A DNA stretch of 64,000 bases from Mesostigma viride. Lineage: Eukaryota; Streptophyta; Mesostigmatophyceae; Mesostigmatales; Mesostigmataceae. Position 1 is the first letter of the stretch. Each line of letters opens with the position of its first letter. Position numbers and translations under genes: made by a program. Positions 57,401-64,000 of this stretch are shown piece by piece. The notes below the pieces were generated by a model. It worked only from the letters and a program-made list of their open reading frames with translations. It had not been told where the DNA came from and did no database searches. Location of the stretch: assembly GCA_009746045.1 (NCBI GenBank), contig RPFO01002108.1, positions 1 through 64,000 on the forward strand. Direction: 5' to 3'.

Positions 57401-58482
57401 GCCCATGCCTGAGCAGAGCAATCTTTTATTGATATCAATGAGACAGCCAGCGCAGTCCAGAAATCTAGAGAATCCTAAGCATGGGAGCTCGAGCCTGCTG
57501 TGATCTTATCAGGACCATTGTATGCATGTTTGTTTGGTTCTTGTGGTCTTTGTCTGTTCATCCTCTGTCATCTGATAGCAGGTAGTAACCTTATCATTAG
57601 GTAGTCGTTAGTCGGTAATGTTAAACAATTGGCATACAAACCAGGCTCTTCTACATTTGAACACCAGAGTGTTGATCATGTCTACTAGACTGGTACTTTG
57701 ATCGATGCATATGCACAGTATTCATGCGCCTGTCACCGTGGTGAGTATATCTATAGTCAGCTATCTATAGTAGGTTGTCTCCTTGATAGCCAGCACAATC
57801 AAATGCTTTCCTTTCCTTATCTGTAGTCAGCACAATCAAATGCTTTCCTTTCCTTATCTATAGTCAGCACAATCAAATGCTTTCCTTTCCTTATCTATAG
57901 ACTGCACAATCAAATGCTTTCCTTTCCTAATCTATCGTCAGCACAATCAAATGCTTTCCTTTCCTTATCTATCGTCAGCACAATCAAATGCTCTCGTTTC
58001 CTTATCTATGGTCAGCACAATCAAATGCTCTCCTTTCCTTATCTATCGTCAGCACAATCAAATGCTTTCCTTTCCTTATCTATCGTCAGCACAATCAAAT
58101 GCTTTCCTTTCCTTTTTTTTGTCACATTGGGCAATGCTTATATAGTATTTGGGATAGTATTTGGGAACAGTCTTTGGGATCAACTTGCCTTGGGATTGGT
58201 GAATTCTTGTTTAGTCGCGAGATGCCAAATTTTGTCTTCAACATGCCTGTGGTACTGCTCGTAGGCACCTGCTGATAGTTGAGCTAGTGGGGGTCATTCT
58301 TATGTGTTTTTGATGGCATCTGAGACGGCCGCTGGCATTTAATGTTTCCCTGCCGTCTTCACCTGATCTGGCATCGTCTTTTCTCGCTCGCGTGCTTCAT
58401 TGGCTGATGCAGGATTAGCACCCACGAATCCATCTCGGTTTTGTTCTACAGCGAAGCCGAAGCGGAGGAGACGCTTGGGTGA
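45429..58482 (+). CDS. Ribose-phosphate pyrophosphokinase (PRPP synthetase), 12 exons
   Basis: Exons: 45429-45512, 46083-46252, 47732-47840, 48671-48748, 49241-49313, 49996-50057, 50648-50746, 51295-51373, 54606-54681, 55587-55860, 56859-56956, 58413-58482. All introns are GT-AG, phases join, and the total is 1272 nt (423 residues). The enzyme transfers pyrophosphate from ATP to ribose-5-phosphate, making PRPP for purine, pyrimidine, His, Trp and NAD synthesis. Core motifs: [22 protein letters not shown] (124-129), [10 protein letters not shown] (ATP site), [17 protein letters not shown], catalytic KQR (291-293) and the PRPP loop [10 protein letters not shown] (316-325). These resemble phosphate-dependent class I enzymes. 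Residues 1-85 are an extra N-terminus: Arg-rich, acid-poor start ([19 protein letters not shown]), then a hydrophobic stretch ([19 protein letters not shown]) and a Lys/Glu/Pro linker. This suggests organelle import, perhaps bipartite. The protein ends ISVLF plus an acidic tail. Introns total about 11.8 kb. Confidence 0.9.
46236..46375 (+). repeat. 35-bp tandem array spanning the exon 2 splice donor
   Basis: Four consecutive 35-bp units (46236-46270, 46271-46305, 46306-46340, 46341-46375). The first straddles the last 17 bases of exon 2 and its donor. Each has a TTAAAGTGACCAG-like exon end followed by the donor region and ATGGCCAGG. The GT is kept in units 1, 3 and 4 (AGGTAACT, AGGTAACT, AGGTAGGG) and lost in unit 2 (AGGAGAGT). 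Confidence 0.95.
46655..47270 (+). repeat. G-rich GGGGGGT block in intron 2
   Basis: About 600 bp composed almost only of G runs (3-12) separated by single T, rarely A or C. The dominant periods are GGGGGGT and GGGGGTG. The G-rich strand is the coding strand of the PRPP synthetase gene, so the pre-mRNA would carry it. It has very high G-quadruplex potential. Long Gly/Val/Trp and Pro/His frames here are artefacts. Confidence 0.95.
51621..51758. repeat. 69-bp direct duplication
   Basis: Two adjacent copies starting TATGTAGTCTAGCCGATAGC, differing at one or two positions, in intron 8 of the PRPP synthetase gene. Confidence 0.9.
53521..53827. mobile_element. Small inverted-repeat element (MITE) in intron 8
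   Basis: The ends are about 44-bp inverted repeats starting AATACCGTAGTGGCTCTTAT (left 53521-53564; right, complementary, 53784-53827) with two or three mismatches. The 307-bp interior is rich in CGTACG/GTATAT words and has no ORF. TA just inside the AA/TT ends is a possible target site. A GTACCTGGGGATGCTTG pair 68 bp apart follows immediately. It lies in the 3.2-kb intron 8 of the PRPP synthetase gene. Confidence 0.7.
56462..56711. repeat. CCAT (ATGG) microsatellite, about 62 copies
   Basis: An uninterrupted 250-bp run of the tetranucleotide in intron 10 of the PRPP synthetase gene. It generates open MDGW and PSIH repeat frames on both strands, which are not genes. Shorter CCATCCATCC runs occur in the 3' ends of the non-LTR elements nearby. 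Confidence 0.98.
57788..58117. repeat. 37-bp minisatellite, about nine copies
   Basis: Units of 37 bp (GTCAGCACAATCAAATGC then TTTCCTTTCCTTATCTAT) in intron 11 of the PRPP synthetase gene. A few substitutions vary between copies. The overlapping Ser/Ile/Phe frames are repeat artefacts. Confidence 0.95.
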
Positions 58483-59814
58483 TGAGCAATGCCTAGGTAG
58501 CCAGCATTGTAAATTTTGCAGCGTAGTTCTTGAATCAATCAGTACCTGTACAGAGATTGGTGCACGGACAGTGTTATATTTGCCCACATGTTCATCTACG
58601 TGAAGGAGTGCAGTGAGCGCAGTTCATAGGTGTTAAAATAATAGCTATTTGCACACAAGTACGTCATGTTAAATTGTGCGTGCTACATGTGATCATGTGA
58701 TCATTTGGTCATGTGATGCGGCTCAGTCAAGCTTACATGTTGATACTGTAACAACCAAATGTTACATCCAAAGTTTTCCTACTGTTGATCTTATTATGAG
58801 TTCTTGAGGACAATTATTTGAGAAGTTAGGAGGCTCGACGTCTATTGGATATTGGGCCTGCTGAGATCTGTCGAATTTATTGTTCTACCCTCATTGGTCG
58901 TGGCCTGATCCACGTAGGGTACTTTGCATGGTTTTGTTCAGTCAGTCATAGATTCTCTTTAATACTGTTGTACCTGGTGGATCTGGTTCCAGGTCATGGA
59001 GATTCAGTATGTGCTGGCCTTGTGTTGTGTTGAGGATTCGGAGGATAAGATCTTATCTTGAGTGATCCTCACTTTTGATTGGTCCTTCCGGGTTAGGGTT
59101 GAGCCGACTCTGCGAACACGATGACTTTTATCCTGTTGGTAGTGGTCGTGCATGTGTGCGTACGTGAGAGCTAAAGCTATGGTGTAATTCAAGGGTTTCC
59201 TTGTTTCATCAATCAAACAACCCTTGCTAAAAGTCAACTATAACTTCAACAGATAGTCGACTTGGATATAACTTGTCTGTTGTGTCTAACAAGGGTGGGA
59301 ACTCATTCCCTTAACTGTTGAAGATCCATCTTCATTGCTTCTCTGGACGTGAAGTTATCTGTCGCGACTCCAACCCAGGTATAAAGATCTTTTCACACCA
59401 ATGTTGATACTGAGGCTGTTGCAAACACAACATTTTTAGTCGTTACAGATACAGCAAACCACGTAGGAAAGCTAGCTCAAATTTTATCCGTCCGGGTGAT
59501 TCAGCCAGCTCACGTGGTGTACTCAACTTTGATTAGAAGTTAAAACATGGACGCAGCCAACATATTTAAAAAAAAAAAATGCATGCATGTGGTGGTTGAG
59601 CTATCGAGAATCGATCGGGATATCCGACCCAACGAATGCACTAACTACCAAGTCGATTACTGCCTAGTGTTTAGTGTTTTAAGTCTGCCCCTGAGGAAAG
59701 CCGGTACACGACCACCTTTGTCTGCCATTACAGTATAGGACAGGTCGGATTCTAATAATTACGTGCGAAAGTTACAAATATCGTCTGTGCATCATTAAAA
59801 AAAAAAATAAAATT
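58483..59814. other. 3' flank of the PRPP synthetase gene
   Basis: Contains the 3' UTR. TGTAA, the polyadenylation signal used by chlorophyte algae, occurs at 58507 and 58747; neither can be assigned with certainty. No other gene is recognised. A possible decayed tRNA near 59595-59660 was not strong enough to call. Confidence 0.4.
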
Positions 59815-60290
59815 ATAACATGACTCCGTTTGGGGACTCGTGTAGTGCGTATTCCCTTGCTTGATGGATGGAGGTGGGCGTTCGAAGCCGCGAAACCTAA
59901 CTAAGCTAACGTGACTCTAAGCTAAACTAGAAAAATCCTACCTACGCTACTCAGCAAAGCGCCCCTTCCGCCTGGGGGGAGGGGGCTTGCCCACAGGGGC
60001 TGGCGTGTGAGACTGGACAATGGTCTTCCACCTCTTCTTGTACCTGCACATAGCAGTCCAAGATCCGGATCGATGGTGAATACCGGGGTGCGCTAGCGCT
60101 GCCGCCGGCCGCCGAGCCGGTCGAGGTGGTACTACATGTCCTTGCCCTGGTTGCGAGCTTGGCAGGCCTTGGCATCCGCGATGCACTGGGCCGCCTCTGC
60201 GTCCTGAGCCTGTGCGTAGGCCTCCCCAAGGGCGGCCATGAGCACCGGGTTCAGCAATGGGTCCAGCCATAGCCTTAGCTTAGCTTAGTT
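59815..60290 (-). mobile_element. Non-LTR retroelement 3' end fragment
   Basis: Minus-strand frame ending CRYKKRWKTIVQSHTPAPVG and a Pro/Arg/Lys tail to the stop at 59947, matching the ends at 60470-60571 and 62960-63070. A diverged hairpin (AGTCCCCAAACGGAGT) and an A/T tail follow on the minus strand (59790-59850). Only the last few hundred bases of the element are present. Confidence 0.75.
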
Positions 60291-60399
60291 AGCATTAGTA
60301 CAGCCAGCCATGCTACGCCAGGTAGTAGCTATGCTCCGCTTGCTTGCCCACGCTCCTGGCTGATGATTGATATGCTCACGCGGGTCTTATTGCATCCAC

Positions 60400-60725
60400 T
60401 GAATTTGCCGGATCGATCTCTCTTGCAGTTGGACTGAGCACTATGCAGAACAAGAAGAGCTATAGGTGGAAGACGATTGTCCAGGCTCACACGCCAGCTA
60501 GCCCCTGTTGTCCGGGCAATCCCCCTCGATCCCCCCACCTAGCTGGGAGGAAGGGGCGCTTTGCTGAGTAGAGTAGTTAGGGTTTTCTAGATTAGTTTAG
60601 AGTTAGCTTAGTTCGGTTTCAGCGGCAATTCGCCCACCTCCATCCATCCAGTTGCAAGGGAATATGTGCTACATACATACATGATCTCCCAACGGAGTCA
60701 TGCATGTTATAATTTATAATTTAAT
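60400..60725 (+). mobile_element. Non-LTR retroelement 3' end fragment
   Basis: Contains TMQNKKSYRWKTIVQAHTPA and a C-terminal RKGRFAE frame ending at 60571. The UTR has CCATCCATCC, GGAATATGTGCTACAT, the CTCCCAACGGAG hairpin (60683-60705) and an A/T-rich tail. It is head-to-head with the minus-strand fragment just upstream. Confidence 0.75.
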
Positions 60726-60739
60726 ATGCCGGATCATCT

Positions 60740-63225
60740 ACTATACCGTGTCCGATTGCTGCTGTGGCATGTGCACATGCCTTCGGCATGAAGGAGAACG
60801 TGCCTTCACTACCTTGGCCGCCGGGCACCGCCTCAAGCGTAACCGGGACCCGCTGCTGAAACCGGTGCTCAAGGCCGCCCTTGTGGAGGCCTACGCACAT
60901 CATTGCTCAGGACGCAGAGGTGGCCCAGTGCATCACAGATGCCAAGGCCTGCCACGGCCAAGCTCGCAACCACTATAGGGCAAGGACTGACAATTGTGGT
61001 ATTACCGGCCTCGACCAGCTCGGCGGCCGGCGGCAGCGCACCCCGATGGAGCACACCATCGGGGGACGGCGCGGGCACCGGTTAGCCTTGACCGCTGGTT
61101 GGCCCACAAATATGTTTCCTTAATTGACGACAGCCGGTGGGGCTCGCGCCCCTCCCCTGCCGCTGCACCCCGAGACCAGCAGGCGCCCGTCTCGGTGTTG
61201 CCAGACCCCCCCCCGCCGCCTGCGCCCCCCTCCTCGGCCGCGGACTACCATGAAGTCCCCGCCAATTGAACGGGAGGCCCTTGCCACCAATGACGTCGTC
61301 CGCCCCTTCACTTTGGAGGACTGAATTGGACGGCACCCTTGCTCGCCTGCATGCGGTACGACGCGGCGGTCGGTGCCAACCACCGGCCTTTCGGCTGAGC
61401 TGATGAAGACCCCTGACCTAGCTGGCGGTGAGGGAGCTTCTGCTGGCGTTCTGCTGTCTGCAACCGTGTCCTGCTCTCTGATGAGCCTCCTCCTGCTGCA
61501 TGAGTGGCAGACGGCCATCCGAGTCATCAGTGAGTGTACAAGAAGGGCTCTGCTGAGCACTGACCCCGGTAACTATCGGGGTGTCTGCCTGCAGAGCGCC
61601 ACGCTGAAGGTCTTCATGCGCATGATGCTGCACAGGCTCTGCGCCGCGCTGGACCCGCACCTGGGTAAGTCTCAGATGGGTTTCTGTCGTGGCCGTAACA
61701 CTGTCATGGCTGTATATTTGTGGCGCGCCGGTTGATGGAGGAGGTGCGTCGCATTTGCCCTGATCGTTTTGCGCTGGTCTTCATTTTTGTTGACTATATC
61801 AAGGCTTTCGACACGGTCCTCACTCCTCTGGGAGGCTCTTTGTTGGGCCATATCTTAGCTCTGGACCGCGTGCCCCCGGCGTTTATTGCTGCCATTCCCC
61901 GGCTGTACTGAGGGCTCACAGGCAGTAGTGCGGACTGCAGACTGGGCACCACCCCCGGCCCCATTCCCCCGGCCATTTCATCACGGGGTGTGGCAAGGTT
62001 GTGTCCTGTCCGGCCATACCTGTTCATTATTGTCGTGGATCACGTCATGCGCCAGGCACGTACGTGCACGCCGGCTTTACTGCAGGGTCCTACTTAAGGG
62101 GTCTGAGCCCGGCTTGGACATCCTTATAATAACGATCGCGAATATGGCGGCGGTGGCCCTGGCTACCGCCTGTCGGACCTGATTTATGCGGATGATACCA
62201 CCCTCATCGAGCGCCCCGAGCACATTCAGACCTGGCTGGACTGTCTAGTGGGCTTGGACGCGCGAGCGGTGGGGTTGGAGATTAGCATCAAAACTGAGGC
62301 GCGATGGTGATTGGGGCTACCAGGCGCCCGCCGCTGCCGCGGCTGCTAGACGGGAAGGAGGTCGAGTTCCGTGATCGCTTCAAACTGCTGGGGAGCATGC
62401 TCCCTGACACCGCCGACGATGTGGACATCCGCATCGGCCTGGCCTGGGCTAGGCATCGATCGTTCGCTCAAACCCTACTGGCACTCGAAGGACCTGGGCG
62501 AGCACCGCAAGCGCATGCTCCTCAAGGTCCTGGTCCTCACGGTGACCTATGGCGCCGAGGCATGGACGCTCACGGACACGCTGGCCACACGGCTCAACAG
62601 CACGGTAACCAGGATCATTGCTCCGCCAGGCCCTGAACGTAGGGTTTTCCGCACATCTATAGGTCTTTAGAATCTTTGTACCAGGGTATGCCTCGCATTT
62701 CAGACGAGATTAGACAACGTAGGATAGCATTCGTAGGACATCTCAAGCTCGCACCAGTCAGGTAGACACCGACCTCGGTCTGGCCGGCCCCCAGCGGCTT
62801 GGCCAGCCAGGGCGGCATATCCTCAGGACCTGGCCTGGCCCCAGGGACATTCCTAAAAAGATAGGTAAACATACCATGGGCTACCCACAGCAGTTGCTTG
62901 ACGACCTAGTGGTCCCAGCCCCGTTTGAACATCGCATTCTCTCCCTCTCTCTTGCTTGGACTGCTATGCAGAACAAGAAGAGGTGAAAGACGGTTGTCCA
63001 GGCTCGATCATACGCCAGCCCCTGTGGGCAAGCGCCCCCCCCCCCAAGAGGAGGGGGCGCTTTGCTGAGTATAGAATAGTTAGGGGTTTCTAGATTTGAT
63101 TATAGCTTAGAGTTAGATTATAGTTCGGTTTCGCGGCGTCGCTCACCTCCATCCATCCAGCAAGGGAATATGTGCTACATGATCTCCCAACGGAGTCACG
63201 TTATAATTTAATTAAATTTAATGAA
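60740..63225 (+). mobile_element. Non-LTR retrotransposon copy with broken reverse transcriptase
   Basis: RT motifs appear in order but in changing frames: GNYRGVCLQSATLKVFMRMM (about 61570-61630), LGKSQMGFCRGRNTVMAVY, VDYIKAFDTV (about 61790-61820), GVWQGCVLS (61987-62015), LIYADDTTLIE (YADD at 62185-62196), RFKLLGSMLPDTADDVDIRI (62365-62430), VLTVTYGAEAWTLTDTL (62530-62580), LYQGMPRISDEIRQ (62678-62720). The C-terminal sequence matches the copy at 22.8-23.3 kb more closely than the one at 28 kb, so at least two subfamilies exist. At least six frameshifts or stops make it a pseudogene. The hairpin lies at about 63175-63202. Confidence 0.85.
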
Positions 63226-63239
63226 GGAGAAAGGGGCCG

Positions 63240-63352
63240 GGTCTCTGCCCTTTCTTCACATGTGTTGTGCACATACAGGGATTAAAAGCACTCCGGCCGG
63301 TGCCCCGTGACTCCCCAACGGGAGCACGTGTTTAATTAATTAATTAATTACC
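63240..63352 (+). mobile_element. Short non-LTR tail fragment
   Basis: Ends with GGTGCCCCGTGACTCCCCAA and CGGGAGCACG followed by a TTAATTAATTAA tail, as in the element ending at 28830. Only about 110 bp of the 3' end remain. Confidence 0.6.
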
Positions 63353-63527
63353 CGGGCCACACCCGTCATCATGAATGGCCGAGCATACAGTCGTTCTGGA
63401 TGTAGTCCGGATGACGCGTAGTTGCTATCTGTGACTCCAGACCTTGGCAAGCGAGTCTCGCCACTTGCCTTCGCGGGTGAAGTATCCGCGTAGAAAAGTA
63501 CCTCATCGGGTACTCCGTGGCATGCCT

Positions 63528-63806
63528 TCATATTGATGCATGTTCACGCGCATATTGTTGCACTAAGAATTTAGCCATGCTATTCTGATCAGGCACTCCG
63601 CAAAGGTGAAAACCATTTGCGTTCAGTGCCGGGCCGCGGAAAACGCGGAAAAACGCCATGCTATGCCTATGCAGAGAGATGCTCTCTGTCGAGAAGCCAT
63701 GTCCTAGCTCTTGTATAGCCATGATGATCTTCCCCCACATAACATACTCCGGGCCCTTAGCTGGGCATAGTGTGAAGATTATGAGGGTGCAGGTGCCCTG
63801 GTGCAC
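63528..63806 (-). CDS. Unrecognised ORF, possible exon
   Basis: A 92-codon minus-strand frame. Sequence from about 63770 onward looks coding (MWGKIIMAIQELGHGFSTES, FFRVFRGPALNANGFHLCGV) and is preceded on that strand by a good acceptor (CACTATGCCCAG). I do not recognise the family. It may be an exon of a captured or decayed host gene; the stop is at 63528-63530. Its upstream end runs into the retroelement tail at 63780. Confidence 0.3.
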   Translation of the reverse strand: MHQGTCTLIIFTLCPAKGPEYVMWGKIIMAIQELGHGFSTESISLHRHSMAFFRVFRGPALNANGFHLCGVPDQNSMAKFLVQQYAREHASI

Positions 63807-63966
63807 CTAGAGCAAGGGTAGCTTACATTCCCACCCTTGCAGGAAGTAGCCCAGAATGTATTAAAAGCCATATGCCCCTTCTCAGGGATATGTGCTACAT
63901 GTACTCCCAACGGAGGTATGTTTCTAATTAATTAATTAATTAATTAATTAATTAATTAATTAATGT
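63780..63966 (+). mobile_element. Non-LTR retroelement 3' tail fragment
   Basis: Matches the minus-strand tails at 23455-23620 and 31355-31510, ends with GGATATGTGCTACATGTACT, a CTCCCAACGGAG hairpin (63897-63923) and about ten TTAA units. Immediately after the tail, sequence similar to 63541-63592 resumes (TGTTCACGCGCA ... TTCTGATCAGGC). Confidence 0.75.
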
Positions 63967-64000
63967 TCACGCGCACTTACTTATAATATTCTGATCAGGC

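Noticed and set aside
59580..59665. tRNA gene on the minus strand
   Set aside because: A D-arm-like and a T-arm-like segment can be seen (ATCGATTCTCG, GTGCATTCGTT), but the acceptor stem does not pair and the T loop is altered. At best a decayed copy.

Overview
The window looks like nuclear DNA of a photosynthetic eukaryote, most likely a green alga. It holds two intron-rich host genes with short phase-matched exons and GT-AG introns. One of them is the NT-C2/coiled-coil architecture known from plants. Around them are a chromodomain-bearing Ty3/gypsy element, APE/RT-type non-LTR retroelements, several inverted-repeat elements and an exceptional amount of tandem repeat. The species cannot be named from the sequence alone. 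No bacterial-style operons, CRISPR arrays or rRNA genes are visible.

Layout. 1-8530 is a 40-bp satellite with higher-order structure that continues off the left edge and grades into CA/CACACG repeats. 8807-8875 (-) is a tRNA-Ser-like relic that has lost its anticodon arm. 9300-11200 carries diverged repeats built around a 14-bp palindrome. 11640-19401 is a 5'-truncated Ty3/gypsy chromovirus-type element: a gag zinc-knuckle remnant, pro-RT-RNaseH, one frame break, integrase plus chromodomain, an unusual third GC-rich ORF, then a 3' LTR. 21.7-28.8 kb is a nest of broken non-LTR retrotransposons and one inverted-repeat-bounded unit. 30869-44352 (-) is a 14-exon gene for an NT-C2 coiled-coil protein (675 aa). 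45429-58482 (+) is a 12-exon gene for ribose-phosphate pyrophosphokinase with an N-terminal targeting extension (423 aa). 59.8-64 kb is again non-LTR retroelement debris.

The two host genes are head to head, about 1.08 kb between start codons, and probably share an upstream region; TATAAAA and CACGTG lie just upstream of the PRPP synthetase gene. Both were reconstructed by hand from splice sites. All exon phases join and both totals are divisible by three. Their introns carry most of the repeats: 71-, 11-, 37-, 35- and 69-bp tandem arrays, a 250-bp CCAT run, an ATT run, a ~600-bp G-rich block, and two small inverted-repeat elements.

The most interesting signals are three. First, many introns contain degraded copies of the adjoining exon edge together with its splice site; the clearest is a four-fold 35-bp tandem array starting on the donor of PRPP synthetase exon 2. 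Second, a CTCC-CAAC-GGAG hairpin closes the 3' ends of all the non-LTR element tails here and keeps pairing despite sequence change. Third, a ~763-residue ORF of very different base composition sits downstream of the chromodomain in the gypsy element.
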